Source: Labilithrix sp.
Lineage (GTDB): Bacteria; Myxococcota; Polyangia; Polyangiales; Polyangiaceae
NCBI GenBank assembly: GCA_028287035.1
Contig: JAQBQL010000032.1
Span: forward strand, 1 to 62,218
Reading direction: 5' to 3'
Length of the DNA stretch: 62,218 nt
Shown here: positions 1-11,702 of the stretch, one piece after another
How positions within the stretch are numbered: the stretch's first letter is position 1
Layout of the letters: each line of letters begins with the position of its first letter
Position numbers and translations under genes: made by a program
Notes under the pieces: model-generated
Told to the model about the DNA's origin: nothing
Seen by the model: only the letters and a program-made list of their open reading frames with translations
Databases searched by the model: none

Positions 1-2
1 TC

Positions 3-1931
3 TGGCATCTCGTCTGGGGTGCCGTCCTCGTCTGCGCGCTCCCGCAGATCATCTACCTGCTGACGCGGAACCTCGAGCTCGTCGTGTTCGGGGATGGCCC
101 GATGGGCTTCCGCGTTCACTGGGACGAGTTCCGGAGCGGCTCCACCGGGAACTGCGGAATTCCCGGCAACGAGGCGTGCACGATGCACGCGCCGGCCAGC
201 CTGCCGAAGGCGGACGCGTGGTGGAACCACGGCTCGCTCGGGTTCTTGCGCTTCTTCGGCGCGTTCGAGCCGGCCGTGCAGGGCATTGTTTGGAGCGTCG
301 TCCTCGGCGGCGCGCTCTATCTGAACTGGGGCGAGCGCCGCACGCGCCGCCTCGTCTACATCGCGGCATGGCTCGCGGCAGCGATCGCGACGATGGCGAA
401 GGGCCCCGCCGGCTTCGGTCTGCCGATGATCTGCGCGTTCGCGTACGTCGCGACGAAGCGTCGCTGGAGCGAGCTGCTGCGTCTCGAGATCATGACGGGG
501 CTCCTGGTGATCCTCGCCGTGGCGATGCCCTGGTACGTGGCGATGTACGTGCGCCACGGCTCGCCGTTCACGGACCGCCTCATCTTCCACGACATGTTCA
601 ACCGCGCCTTCTCGCACGTGCACGACACGAACGAAGGCGACGACACCGGCATCCGTTTCTATCTCTGGCAGCTCGGCTACGCGGTCTTCCCGTGGACCGG
701 TCTCGCGCCGCTGGCGCTGATCTGGGGCTTCCGCCGCAGCGACTCGGCACTGGCACGCCTCTGGGGAACGATCACCGGCAAGGGCGGCGTCGCCGAGACC
801 GAGGGTTCGGCGGTCGGCGACGCGTCGGTCATGCTCGTGATGTGGTTCTTGTTCGCCTTCGCGCTCTTCACGTTCATGGGCACGAAGTTCCACCACTACA
901 TCTTCCCGGCGGTCCCGCCGGTCGCGATGCTGGTCGGCGTCGTGCTCGACGACATCGTGGGCGACCGCCCGCTCGTGAAGAAGGGCGCCCTGCCCTTCTA
1001 CGTGGGCGGTCTCCTCGTCACCACCGCGCTCGCGGTGTGGGGCGCGTCGCGCGCGTGGCCGGGCTCGGTGCTCGGCGCGGCGCCCGAGGCAGGCGCGACG
1101 GGAAGCTCGGCGCTCGCGTTCACGATCGGCGGCGTGGGCCTCGCGCTCACCGCGCTCGTCGCCTTCGCCCTGCGCAGCAAGGACGAGGAAGGCGCGGTCC
1201 GCACCGAGGCCTCGCCAGACGTCTCGCCGTACCGCGGCGGCGTCCGCCAGGGATCGGAGACCGAGCAGGAAGCGCGGCAGCGCGCGCACGAGGCCCTCAT
1301 GATCGGCGGCGCAGCGGTGCTCGCGGCGATCGTCATCGTGCTCGTCGGCCGCGACCTCACGATCAAGCCCGAAGGTGCGGACCAGCCCGGCGCGATCCGC
1401 CTCCTGCAGCTCTTCACGTACAACTATCGCCGCGCGTGGCCCGACGCCCTCGACTTCGCGGGCGCGCTCGGCGGGTTCACCGCGATCGGCGCGCTGCTCG
1501 CGCTCGCCCTTTCGGTGGAGCGGCTCCGTCGCCACGCGGCGATCGCGTTCGGCGCGTTCGCGCTGGTGTGGGCCCTCTGGGGCACCGACGTCTACATGGT
1601 GAAGACGTCCCAGCACTGGGGCCAGCGCGAGGTCATCGAGGCGTACTACAAGGACCGCGCCGGCCCCGACGAGCCGCTCGTCGCCTACCAGATGAACTGG
1701 AAGGGCGAGAACTTCTACACGAGCAACCACGTCCCGGCGTTCGTGTCCTCGGGCGCCACCTTCCAGACCTGGCTCAAGGGCCAGAAGGAGAAGGGCGTGA
1801 AGGTCATGTACTTCGTCACCGAGCACTCGCGCACGGGCGGGCTCCGCGGCGAAGTGGGCGCGAAGAGCTACAAGGAGATCACCGACAAGGTGGTCTGCAA
1901 CAAGTTCGTCCTCGTACGCGCCGACCTCTGA
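3..1931 (+). CDS. GT39/ArnT-like membrane glycosyltransferase (5' truncated by window)
   Basis: Integral membrane glycosyltransferase of the dolichyl-phosphate-mannose / ArnT superfamily, expected to move a sugar from a lipid-linked donor to an envelope acceptor. The reading frame is open to the window edge, so the start lies outside. GTG at 84 is only an internal codon, and the residues before it (LVWGAVLVCALPQIIYLL) form a membrane helix that continues the protein. About 642 residues are visible, with many hydrophobic segments. The stretch PWYVAMYVRHGSPF and the aromatic FHHYIFPAVPP loop resemble PMT_2-type proteins, and the C-terminal ~120 residues form a soluble periplasmic-looking domain. 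The acidic first-loop motif that would confirm catalysis is off the window. The family call is by resemblance. Confidence 0.75.
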   Translation, partial: WHLVWGAVLVCALPQIIYLLTRNLELVVFGDGPMGFRVHWDEFRSGSTGNCGIPGNEACTMHAPASLPKADAWWNHGSLGFLRFFGAFEPAVQGIVWSVVLGGALYLNWGERRTRRLVYIAAWLAAAIATMAKGPAGFGLPMICAFAYVATKRRWSELLRLEIMTGLLVILAVAMPWYVAMYVRHGSPFTDRLIFHDMFNRAFSHVHDTNEGDDTGIRFYLWQLGYAVFPWTGLAPLALIWGFRRSDSALARLWGTITGKGGVAETEGSAVGDASVMLVMWFLFAFALFTFMGTKFHHYIFPAVPPVAMLVGVVLDDIVGDRPLVKKGALPFYVGGLLVTTALAVWGASRAWPGSVLGAAPEAGATGSSALAFTIGGVGLALTALVAFALRSKDEEGAVRTEASPDVSPYRGGVRQGSETEQEARQRAHEALMIGGAAVLAAIVIVLVGRDLTIKPEGADQPGAIRLLQLFTYNYRRAWPDALDFAGALGGFTAIGALLALALSVERLRRHAAIAFGAFALVWALWGTDVYMVKTSQHWGQREVIEAYYKDRAGPDEPLVAYQMNWKGENFYTSNHVPAFVSSGATFQTWLKGQKEKGVKVMYFVTEHSRTGGLRGEVGAKSYKEITDKVVCNKFVLVRADL

Positions 1932-1968
1932 ACGGTCGGCGGCTCCCGGCCGCTACTGAGAGGGAGGT

Positions 1969-3570
1969 ATGCCGCCCCTCCTCGGTCATCAGTCGGGAGC
2001 CCGTGCGTCCAGCACGCTGACGGGCGATCTCGGGAGTCGCCCGCTCGCCGTGCTCCTCGCCGGCGCCTGCGAACGCAAGACGTCCGGCACCTTCACGCTG
2101 CGCGCGCTGGGCCGGAGCGCGGCCATCACCCTGCGCGGCGGACAGATCGCGGTCGTGCGCCTCTCGGAGCCGGTGCACTTCCTCGGCACCGTCCTCTTCG
2201 AGCTCGGCGCCATCGACCAGGCGACCCACGACGCCTCGCTCCGCCAGCTCATCTCGCGCAACGAGGCGCTGCACGGCGCGCTGCTCGTCGGCGAGGGCGT
2301 CATCACGCAGGCGCAGCTCGACCACGCGCTCGCGGAACAGACCTACCGCAAGATCGCGCACCTCTTCCGGCTGCCGGACAGCACCACGTGGATGTTCCGC
2401 GACGACGTCGACGAGCTCGCGGGCGAGCGCGACGAAGGGCGGCCCATGGTGCCCACGGCGCGCGCGATCTGGCGGGCCCTTCGCGACGCCGCGCCTTCGT
2501 CCCACGTCAAGAAGACGCTCGCGAAGATCGAGTCGGGCGTGCGCCTCCGCGACCTCGCGGCGCTCGACGCGCTCGACCTGACGCCGGCCGAGCGCGCGAT
2601 GTGCGAGCGCATCGCCGAGAAGCCGGCGAGCCTCACCGTGGTGTTCGCGACGACCGCGGTCTCGCGACCGCGCACCGAGATGCTGCTCTACATGCTCGCC
2701 CTCCTGCGCGCGGTCACTCGCGTCGACCCGGCGCCGGTCGGACCCATCGAGCTCGGCCCCGACGGCGTGCGCGCGCGGGCCGCGGCCATCGTGCAGGAGG
2801 AGCCGCGGACCATCCTCGGCGTGCGCGAGGGCGCGACGGCCGAAGCGGCACGCGCCGCGTACTTCCGTCTGGCGCGGCTCTGGCACCCGGAGCGGACCAC
2901 GCCCGAGCTCGCCGAGGTGCGTTCCGAGATCGAGATCGTGTTCGCGAAGCTCGCCGAGGCCCACAAGGTGCTCGGCGACGTCGCCCAGGCCGAGGCGCGC
3001 GCGTCCCTGCCGCCCGGCGCAGGCCCGGGGTTCGTCAGCGTGCGTCCTGACGGCTACCTCGCGCCGCCGTCCGGCGCGGAGGGCGAGCACATCACGCTCC
3101 ATGACGTCGATGCGGCGCTCGCGCGTGGCGACCTCGATGCCGCCGACACCCTCGCGCACTCGCTCTCGCGCACCGGCTCCGACGGGCCGACCGCCCGCGC
3201 CATCATCGCTTGGTGCACGGCCCGCGCCGGCAACGGACCCGTCGAGGTGCTCGAGCGCGGCCTCGTCGCGCTCGACCGGCTCCTCCTCGGCGATCCCGAG
3301 TGCGTGCGCGGCCTCTTCTATCGCGCGCAGCTCGCCCTCCGTCTCGGCATGCAGGACGTCGCCCTCCGTGACCTGCGGAAGGTCGTGCGCCTCGAGCCCG
3401 GACACCAGGACGCGGTGCGCGATCTCCGCCTGCACGAGATCGCCGGCCGGCCGAGCCTCGTCCCCGGGTCCGCGATGCGTGCGTCCAGCGCCCCGTCGGC
3501 GCCGCGCGTCTCGTCGCCGCCGCGGCTGTCGGTGGTCAAGGGTGGTGCCGGGGCCCTGAACCACAAATGA
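1969..3570 (+). CDS. DUF4388-like / degenerate J-domain / TPR-like protein, copy 1
   Basis: Cytoplasmic multi-domain protein of 533 residues. Residues ~17-130 resemble the DUF4388/PATAN-type domain common in myxobacteria (LTGDLGSRPLAVLL at its start). Residues ~280-345 form a DnaJ-type J domain (TILGVREGATAEAARAAYF). Residues ~375-495 look like TPR-type helical repeats. The J-domain signature HPD, which stimulates Hsp70 ATPase, reads HPE here (~residue 306), so productive DnaK interaction is doubtful. The gene starts at ATG 1969 behind a purine-rich GAGAGGGAGG that sits very close to the start. The next gene is a paralogue with intact HPD. Role inferred: adaptor or scaffold in signalling or polarity; no substrate can be named. 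Confidence 0.8.
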   Translation: MPPLLGHQSGARASSTLTGDLGSRPLAVLLAGACERKTSGTFTLRALGRSAAITLRGGQIAVVRLSEPVHFLGTVLFELGAIDQATHDASLRQLISRNEALHGALLVGEGVITQAQLDHALAEQTYRKIAHLFRLPDSTTWMFRDDVDELAGERDEGRPMVPTARAIWRALRDAAPSSHVKKTLAKIESGVRLRDLAALDALDLTPAERAMCERIAEKPASLTVVFATTAVSRPRTEMLLYMLALLRAVTRVDPAPVGPIELGPDGVRARAAAIVQEEPRTILGVREGATAEAARAAYFRLARLWHPERTTPELAEVRSEIEIVFAKLAEAHKVLGDVAQAEARASLPPGAGPGFVSVRPDGYLAPPSGAEGEHITLHDVDAALARGDLDAADTLAHSLSRTGSDGPTARAIIAWCTARAGNGPVEVLERGLVALDRLLLGDPECVRGLFYRAQLALRLGMQDVALRDLRKVVRLEPGHQDAVRDLRLHEIAGRPSLVPGSAMRASSAPSAPRVSSPPRLSVVKGGAGALNHK

Positions 3571-3641
3571 CCACGCGCGCCCCTACCTGAGCGGAAGAGC
3601 ACGGTACCGGAAGGAGTAGCGATCTCCTAAGCTCGCCCGCC

Positions 3642-5423
3642 ATGGCCGAAGCGTCGACGCCGCGCCCCGCGCCATCGGCAACGGGAGATCTGACGAGCCG
3701 TCCGCTCGTGCATCTCCTCGTTTATTCGAAGAACCGGCGCCTCAGCGGCGACCTCGAGCTGACCGCGCCCGACGGCCGGACCGGCACCATCCAGCTGTGG
3801 CGCGGGCGCATCGCCGGCGCACGCACGACGCCGCCGGTCGCTTACTTCGGAACGGTCGCCTACGAGCTCGGGTGGATCGATACCGCCACCCACGACGCGA
3901 CGCTTCTCGAGATCGCGCAGTCGAAGGCGCTCCACGGCGAGGTGCTCATCCGGCGTGGCGCCCTCACGCCGGCGCAGCGCGACGACATCCTCGCCGAGCA
4001 GGCGTGCCGCAAGATCCACACGCTGTTCACGTTCCCGCCCGAGAGCGTGTTCACGTTCTTCGAGCGCGCGCCGACCGTCGACGAGCCGCCGCTCTCGATG
4101 GACCTCATGCGCCCGACGTGGCGCGGGCTCCGCGACACCGCGCCGATGGTGGCGGTGCGCATGGTGCTCGATCGCTACGCGGCCCTGCACCTCCGGCTCA
4201 CCAACGAGGGGCCGATCACGAATGCCGGCTTCAACGGCGAGGAGATCGCGGTCTGCGAGAACCTGCTGTCGCGCCCCATGACGCTGGCGCAGGTGCGCGT
4301 CGCGTCGCGCCTGCCGACCAACCACGTCGACCTCCTCGTCTATCTCCTGCTCATCACGAAGTGCGCCGAGCCGGTCGCCGCGCCCGCCGTCGCGGTGCCG
4401 GTCGCGCCGGGCTCCTCGCCGACGCTGCCGCCGAGCTCGGAGCGAGGCGTCCCCGCCGCGCCGCCGTCGTCGCAGCGGCTCCCGCAGGTGCCGCGCATCC
4501 CCGAGTCGCAACGGATGCCGGCAGCGGCGCGCAGCTTCTCGCCGCCACCGCTCTCGTCCCAGCCGCGCATCTCGCACGCGCCCGGGTCCGGCGAGATGCG
4601 CGCGTCGATGTCGTTCCGCGTGCCTTCGGCGCCCAGCATGCAGGTGACCTCGCCGTCGCCGCGGCCGGCAGCGGTCCAGGCGCCGGTGTTCGGGCCTGCC
4701 GACCTCGGGCCGTCCGGGATCGCCCATCGCGCGAGCACCATCGAGAACGAGGACTTCTTCGAGGTCCTCGGCATCGCCGAGGGCGCGAGCGTCGAGGCGG
4801 CCCGCGCCGCGTACTTCAGGCTCGCCAAGCTGTGGCACCCGGATCGCCTGCCCGCCGATCTCGAGCCGTTCCGCGGGGAGGTGGCGAAGGTCTTCGCACA
4901 GATGACGCGCGCCAGCGCGACGCTCACCGATGGCGACTCGTACAAGAGCTACCTGGCGACGCGCGACCGCGACGCGGGCAAGAAGAACATCGCGCAGAAG
5001 CCGCGCGGCGAAGCCATTCGCGACATCGAGACGAGCATCGGGAAGCGCGAATTCTCGGTCGCCGAGCAGAACGCCCGTCACCTCGTGGATGCCGACCGCG
5101 ACGACGCCGATGCCATGGCGCTCGCCGCGTGGGCGCTCGTGCAGGCCGGCGAAGCGACCGAGGACGTCCTGCGCGCCACGCTCCCGCAGCTTGACAAGGC
5201 CGTGCACACGGACACGTACTGCGAGCGCGCGCACTTCTACCGCGGCATCATCCACAAGCGGCTCGGGAACGGGGCAGCAGCGTTCCGGGACTTCACGCGC
5301 GTCACCCAGATCAACCCGAGGCACGTGGACGCCCAGCGCGAGATCCGGATCATGGAGATGCGCGCGCGCAAGGGATCGGGCGAGCACGCGCTCGACCTGA
5401 AGCAGCTCAAGAAGAAGAAGTAG
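3642..5423 (+). CDS. DUF4388-like / J-domain / TPR-like protein, copy 2
   Basis: Paralogue of the preceding gene, 593 residues, with the same order of parts. A DUF4388-like N-terminus (LTSRPLVHLLVYSKNRRLSG) comes first, then a helical region. A Pro/Ser-rich linker of about 100 residues (~250-350) is absent from copy 1. A J domain follows at ~370-430, with intact HPD in LAKLWHPDRLP, then C-terminal TPR-like helices ending in a Lys-rich tail. Intact HPD predicts real DnaK co-chaperone activity, in contrast to the upstream copy. The start ATG 3642 has no strong Shine-Dalgarno. It ends three bases before the convergent DUF3160-like gene, with no hairpin between them. Confidence 0.85.
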   Translation: MAEASTPRPAPSATGDLTSRPLVHLLVYSKNRRLSGDLELTAPDGRTGTIQLWRGRIAGARTTPPVAYFGTVAYELGWIDTATHDATLLEIAQSKALHGEVLIRRGALTPAQRDDILAEQACRKIHTLFTFPPESVFTFFERAPTVDEPPLSMDLMRPTWRGLRDTAPMVAVRMVLDRYAALHLRLTNEGPITNAGFNGEEIAVCENLLSRPMTLAQVRVASRLPTNHVDLLVYLLLITKCAEPVAAPAVAVPVAPGSSPTLPPSSERGVPAAPPSSQRLPQVPRIPESQRMPAAARSFSPPPLSSQPRISHAPGSGEMRASMSFRVPSAPSMQVTSPSPRPAAVQAPVFGPADLGPSGIAHRASTIENEDFFEVLGIAEGASVEAARAAYFRLAKLWHPDRLPADLEPFRGEVAKVFAQMTRASATLTDGDSYKSYLATRDRDAGKKNIAQKPRGEAIRDIETSIGKREFSVAEQNARHLVDADRDDADAMALAAWALVQAGEATEDVLRATLPQLDKAVHTDTYCERAHFYRGIIHKRLGNGAAAFRDFTRVTQINPRHVDAQREIRIMEMRARKGSGEHALDLKQLKKKK

Positions 5424-5426
5424 GCG

Positions 5427-8231
5427 TTACCGCGCGCCCGCGCGCAGCGTGCCGAAACCCATCGGGAAGCGGCTGGTGCTGCTGCTCGGGAGACCTCCGG
5501 AGCCGTAGATCTCCGCCGCGTAGACGCTCGGTCCGCTCACGAGATCCCACCGCGCCGCCGCCGCGCCCCCAGTGGAGCGGCGCTTCACGGCGAGGTGCAC
5601 GCCCTCGACGAGCGCGCGCGGCCCGGGCCCACCGCTCGCGGGCAGCGTGACGACGATGGCGCGGGGCGTCGACGTCCCCGCCGCGCTGACCGGCGCGCCG
5701 AGCGCGTCGCCGTGATGGTCGAGGAGCGTGACCGCGACCTCGAGCGGCTCGGCCGATTGCACGAGCACGCGCGCGCCGTCGGCGCACGTGAAGAGCCGCG
5801 CCGCGACGTCCGGCTCGGCAGGCGCGGGCACGAGGTACGACGACTGCCACGGGGCCTGCTTCCCGGGCGCAGTGGTGGCGCGCTCGTCGTCGAGGCGCTC
5901 CGCGATGGGCGTCGCGACCTCGTAGGTGCTCGCCACCGGCCCCACCATGGCGCGCGGCTCCCCGTTGACGTCGACGACGAACACCCCGAGCGCCGCGTTC
6001 GCGATCCCGACGTGAGCGACGCGTTCCGCGTTGGTGAGCGTGAGGAAATCGGCGACGAGCGCGACGTTCCGCTGCGCCCCGATCTCGCGGTCCGGGAACA
6101 GGTCGAAGTACCAGCCGGTGTACTTCGGCACGGCGCCCGAGTCGCCGCCCGATCCGCCGGTGGGCGTGTACTCCGCGACCATGCCGAGCCACCGACGCTG
6201 CGGCTCGCTGAGCGGCGCACCGGACAGCTCGGCGCGGACGATCGCGCGCAGCGTGCTGAGCACCGTGGTGACGCGCTGGAAGTATTTCGCCTCGCTGGGC
6301 ACTGCAGCCTGCGCCGCGGAGACCCAGCCGAGCAGCGCGTCGTATGCGGTGAGCGCCGGCTCGACGTAGCCGTCGGGGATCTCGCATCCGTAGCCGTCGT
6401 ACCCCTGACCTGCGAGGAGCACGAACGTGTGACGGATCTGTGCGTACGCCGCGAGCGCCGACCCGAGCCGCTGATCGGCATAGGCGTCGGTCCGCATGAA
6501 CGACGGCACCACGCCCGCGGGCGCATCCGCGAGCCGCAGCGTGGCGGCGAGCCAGCTCGCGTAGACGTCACGCTTCGCCTTCGTGGCCGCGGCGAGCGAC
6601 GCGCGGCCCTCGTCGAGGGCCTTCTGGAGCGCGGGATGACTCTCGAGGTCCTTCCCGAGGTACGACTTCGCGCGGTCGTGGCCGAGCAGGTATCCGACGT
6701 CCGCCGCTCCCGCCAGGTAACGCCCCGGCACCGAGGGGTGCACGAGGCCGGTGAGCGGCGCGATGTCGGGCACGATGCGCGGCCCGAACATCGTGGTGAT
6801 GACGGGAAGCGTCGTCGCGTCCTCCGGCATGAAGTGCGTGCGCGCCGTGCGCGCGTAGCCGTCGCCGATCGCCGCCGTCAACCGCGCCGGTGCGTCCGGG
6901 ACGCGCGGGCCTGCGCCGCTCCGTGCGGCGAGGGCCGCGAGCGCCGGGAGCGGGAGATCTTCCCGGCGGCCCGCGAAGACGCCGTACACGGTCTCGAACC
7001 GCGCGAGCTCGCCGAGCACCCCGGCGCGCGTCACGAGATCGGCGAGCGCGATGGCGTCCCGGGCCTCGCGCGGCGTCTCGGCGGGATCGGAGGAGGCGCC
7101 CGGCTGCGAGCTGCGGCACGACCGCGACACGACGTTCAGCTCGAGCCGCGAGAGCCACATCATCGCCTGGAAGTACGCGCTCGGCGCGATGTGCTCGCGG
7201 GTCGCGCTGTACTGGCCACGCGGCCCCGGCGGCCAGTCGAAGCCATTCTCGCTCCCGCCGTTCGCGTAGTGACCGCGCGGCGCGAGCTGCGAGAAGTCGA
7301 TCATCCGCTCCCTTCCGAAGAGCTCCACCGGCTCGAGCCCGCTCGCGCCCGCCGCGCTCTGCGTCAGCGAGCTGACGAGCTCCTCGCGTTCGGGATCGCG
7401 GAGCGGCTTCACCTCCGCCTCGCGATGAAGGAGACGCGAGGCCACGCTCAGGTACACCTCGAGATCGGCGATGGTCTCCGGGTCGTAGCGCCCTACCGAT
7501 CCGGCCAGCACGACCGGGAGCCGGTCGAGGATGCGCGCCAGCGCCGGGCCCAGCGTGTGGTCTTCCACGTCCCCGAGCAGCGTCTGCGTCGCCTGGTAGA
7601 CGGCATTGAAGATCGCGTCCACGCCCACGTAGACCGGAAGCTGCTGCTGGAAGACGTCGTGGAACGCGACCGCGTAGGAGGCGTAGGGGTGACGGTCGAG
7701 AGCCACGAACCCCTGCGCGCGGAGCTTGGCATGCTCGGCGTCGGCGAGGTGCAGGTGAGCGTCGATGCGATCGAGGTACGTCGGCGGGCTCTTCCGGTCC
7801 CACGGCGTGCTCGCGCGCGCCCGGACCGTGCCGACGCCGCCGGCGATCGCCTGCTCGGCGCGGGCGAGGTTCGTCCCCGCGACGAAGCACGCGTCAGCGC
7901 CCGCCGGCGGCTCCTCGGCGACGTCGCAGAACGGGACGCGGCACGTTCCGTCGTCACGCGCGAAGGGCTTTGCGTCGGCACGCGCCGTCCCGCGCGCCGA
8001 CACCGGCATCGCGCAGGCGTCCGCGTCGGTGATGCCCCACAGCGCGATCGGCGACGCGACCGCCGGCGGAGCGACCGCGTCGGCGGAGGGCGCGGCGGAG
8101 GGCGGCGCGGAGGGCGCGCCGCGCGGCCGGCTGCACCCCGGCAGCACGATGACCGCGAGGAGCACGGCGACGAGCGCGAGTGTGACCGCCGGCCCTCGCG
8201 CCGCATGCCACAAAACTGAATGAACATTCAT
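5427..8231 (-). CDS. Large DUF3160-like lipoprotein
   Basis: Predicted exported lipoprotein of 934 residues. The N-terminus has a hydrophobic signal ending in the lipobox LPGC (Cys ~33), followed by an Ala/Pro/Ser linker. The body resembles the DUF3160 family: it has the early stretch YLDRIDAHLHLADAEHAKL, then PVYVGVDAIFNAVYQ, and a central region rich in Tyr/Trp (GWVSAAQAAVPSEAKYFQRV). No enzymatic motif is evident, and the biochemical role of the family is unknown to me. The start ATG 8231 lies inside the FadR-like palindrome at 8217-8233 that precedes the divergent acyl-CoA dehydrogenase gene. A regulator bound there could therefore affect both genes. Confidence 0.75.
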   Translation of the reverse strand: MNVHSVLWHAARGPAVTLALVAVLLAVIVLPGCSRPRGAPSAPPSAAPSADAVAPPAVASPIALWGITDADACAMPVSARGTARADAKPFARDDGTCRVPFCDVAEEPPAGADACFVAGTNLARAEQAIAGGVGTVRARASTPWDRKSPPTYLDRIDAHLHLADAEHAKLRAQGFVALDRHPYASYAVAFHDVFQQQLPVYVGVDAIFNAVYQATQTLLGDVEDHTLGPALARILDRLPVVLAGSVGRYDPETIADLEVYLSVASRLLHREAEVKPLRDPEREELVSSLTQSAAGASGLEPVELFGRERMIDFSQLAPRGHYANGGSENGFDWPPGPRGQYSATREHIAPSAYFQAMMWLSRLELNVVSRSCRSSQPGASSDPAETPREARDAIALADLVTRAGVLGELARFETVYGVFAGRREDLPLPALAALAARSGAGPRVPDAPARLTAAIGDGYARTARTHFMPEDATTLPVITTMFGPRIVPDIAPLTGLVHPSVPGRYLAGAADVGYLLGHDRAKSYLGKDLESHPALQKALDEGRASLAAATKAKRDVYASWLAATLRLADAPAGVVPSFMRTDAYADQRLGSALAAYAQIRHTFVLLAGQGYDGYGCEIPDGYVEPALTAYDALLGWVSAAQAAVPSEAKYFQRVTTVLSTLRAIVRAELSGAPLSEPQRRWLGMVAEYTPTGGSGGDSGAVPKYTGWYFDLFPDREIGAQRNVALVADFLTLTNAERVAHVGIANAALGVFVVDVNGEPRAMVGPVASTYEVATPIAERLDDERATTAPGKQAPWQSSYLVPAPAEPDVAARLFTCADGARVLVQSAEPLEVAVTLLDHHGDALGAPVSAAGTSTPRAIVVTLPASGGPGPRALVEGVHLAVKRRSTGGAAAARWDLVSGPSVYAAEIYGSGGLPSSSTSRFPMGFGTLRAGAR

Positions 8232-8233
8232 TG
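8217..8233. promoter_or_regulatory. FadR-like (TetR-family) palindromic operator
   Basis: The sequence TGAATGAACATTCATTG has arms AATGAA and TTCATT around a 2-base centre. It closely resembles the operator of the TetR-family fatty-acid regulator FadR of Bacillus (consensus recalled as TGAATGA-N4-TCATTCA). It lies 5 bp upstream of a -35-like TTGACG for the acyl-CoA dehydrogenase gene and overlaps the start codon of the divergent DUF3160-like gene. The function is inferred from the match plus a fitting neighbour. No cognate fadR-like gene adjoins the site. Confidence 0.5.
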
Positions 8234-8238
8234 TTGGC

Positions 8239-8267
8239 TTGACGCGTCACGCACGTGGCCCCACGAT
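8239..8267 (+). promoter_or_regulatory. Sigma-70-like promoter for the acyl-CoA dehydrogenase gene
   Basis: TTGACG (8239-8244), a 17-base spacer, then CACGAT (8262-8267). The -35 matches five of six consensus bases; the -10 matches only three. The predicted transcript starts near 8275, leaving about 45 nt before the GTG at 8320. The palindrome at 8217-8233 sits just upstream. Confidence 0.4.
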
Positions 8268-8319
8268 TGGCGTGTTTCGCGAGCCTTCCGCTCGCTTTTT
8301 CCCCTCGAGGAGTGCGCCA

Positions 8320-10188
<1,869 letters not shown>

Positions 10189-10293
10189 CCGCGGGGCGCC
10201 AGGCCCCAGGTTTCCGCTCTTGCCGGGCGGGTCCGCCGAGCGCACGCTTGGCGTCTGACCCTCCCGGCAACGTTTTCCATCACCTCCGGGGCG

Positions 10294-11679
10294 GTGGGGC
10301 TGCTCGCGGCTCTGCTCGCCTTCGGCATGGGCTCGGCGCCTGGCCGCCGCGAGCTGCGCTGGTTCGGGGCGTGCGCCGCCTTCGCTGCGCTGTTCAACCT
10401 GGTGAACGTGACGGTCACGCTGCGGGTGCCGCTGGCGACGGTGCTCCTCACGTCGCGGCTCAACCTGTTCTTCGGTGGCCTGCACTGCGTCGCGTGGTTC
10501 AAGTACGCGGCCGTTCGCGAGCGACGGCCGCTCCGTCGTCTGGAGTCGTGGTTCTGCGGACTCGGCCTCGTGATCTCGGCAAGCGCGCTCGTGCCCGGCC
10601 TCGTTCTCCACGACTGGCTCTTCGTGCGCGAGGTGCCATGGCTAGGTGTCGTCTACGCCGACGCGCCGCCGACCACCTTCGGGGTATTCGCGTACGGCTA
10701 CCACCTCGCGGGCCTCGTCTACCTGCTCCTCCAGTTCCTGCGGCGCCGGTTCCGCGGTGACGACGCGATCACCGCCGAGTGCGTGGCGCTCGCCGCGATC
10801 ATCCTCGCCGTCGTCCACGACTCTCTAGATTCGATCGGCCTCACGCGCGGGCCCTACTTCCTCGACGTCGCGCTCCTCGTGATGGTGCTCGCGGTCGGCG
10901 GCTCGCTGACGCGCAGCTTCGTCGCCAACGCACGGGAGCTCGAGGCCTCGTCGCGGAACCTCGCGCTCGCCCAGGAGCAGCTCGTGAAGCGCGAGCGGCT
11001 GGCCGCGATCGGCGAGCTCGCCGCGGTGGTCGCGCACGAGGTCCGTAACCCGGTGGCCGTCATGTTCAACGCGACCGCGGGGCTACGGAAGGTGCAGCCC
11101 GGCGGCCCCGACCACGACGCGCTCGTCGACATCGTGCGCGAGGAAGCCGAGCACTTGCGGGACATCGTCCGCGACCTGCTCGAGTTCGCGCATCCGCGGC
11201 CCCCGCTGCTGGCGCCGGCGGCGCTCGAGGACATCGTGAGGGCGGGCGTCGCGGCGGCGCGGCGCGAGGCGCAGGGTCCGGACTCGCTCGTCCAGATCGA
11301 AGAGGCCGAGGGACCGACGACGGTGACGTGCGACGAGCGGCTCGTACGGCAGGCGGTCATCAACCTCGTCACCAATGCCCTGCAGGCGCCCGGCCGTCGC
11401 GGCCCGGTGCGCGTCCGCATCGAGGTGCAGCCCGCCGACGAGCGGCGCGAGGAGCTCGCCGCGGTCCACGTCATCGACGACGGGCGGGGCGTGCCCGAGG
11501 AGCTGCGCGAGCGCATCTTCACGCCGTTCTACACGTCGCGTCCGAGCGGCACCGGGCTCGGCCTCGCGATCGTGCGCAGCAGCGCCGATGCCCACGGCGG
11601 GGACGTGTCGCTCGCCGCAACGCCGGGCGGGGGGGCGACCTTCTCGCTCCGGCTGCCACGACGTCTCCCGGCTGCGTGA
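10294..11679 (+). CDS. Membrane sensor histidine kinase
   Basis: Histidine kinase of ~461 residues. It has about seven N-terminal hydrophobic segments (residues ~1-205) forming a membrane sensor without a large periplasmic loop. A HisKA domain follows with the H-box VVAHEVRNPVAVMFN, then a HATPase domain with N-box LVTNALQA, G1 box VIDDGRGVPEEL and the F/G2 region FYTSRPSGTGLGLAIV. The start is uncertain. GTG 10294 is used here, but the frame is open back to the preceding stop, and the residues just before it (LTLPATFSITSGA) look native, so an unusual start near 10255 is possible. No response regulator is adjacent, so it is an orphan kinase. Confidence 0.87.
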   Translation: MGLLAALLAFGMGSAPGRRELRWFGACAAFAALFNLVNVTVTLRVPLATVLLTSRLNLFFGGLHCVAWFKYAAVRERRPLRRLESWFCGLGLVISASALVPGLVLHDWLFVREVPWLGVVYADAPPTTFGVFAYGYHLAGLVYLLLQFLRRRFRGDDAITAECVALAAIILAVVHDSLDSIGLTRGPYFLDVALLVMVLAVGGSLTRSFVANARELEASSRNLALAQEQLVKRERLAAIGELAAVVAHEVRNPVAVMFNATAGLRKVQPGGPDHDALVDIVREEAEHLRDIVRDLLEFAHPRPPLLAPAALEDIVRAGVAAARREAQGPDSLVQIEEAEGPTTVTCDERLVRQAVINLVTNALQAPGRRGPVRVRIEVQPADERREELAAVHVIDDGRGVPEELRERIFTPFYTSRPSGTGLGLAIVRSSADAHGGDVSLAATPGGGATFSLRLPRRLPAA

Positions 11680-11702
11680 CCGCATCTGTTAACCTGGCGG
11701 CC

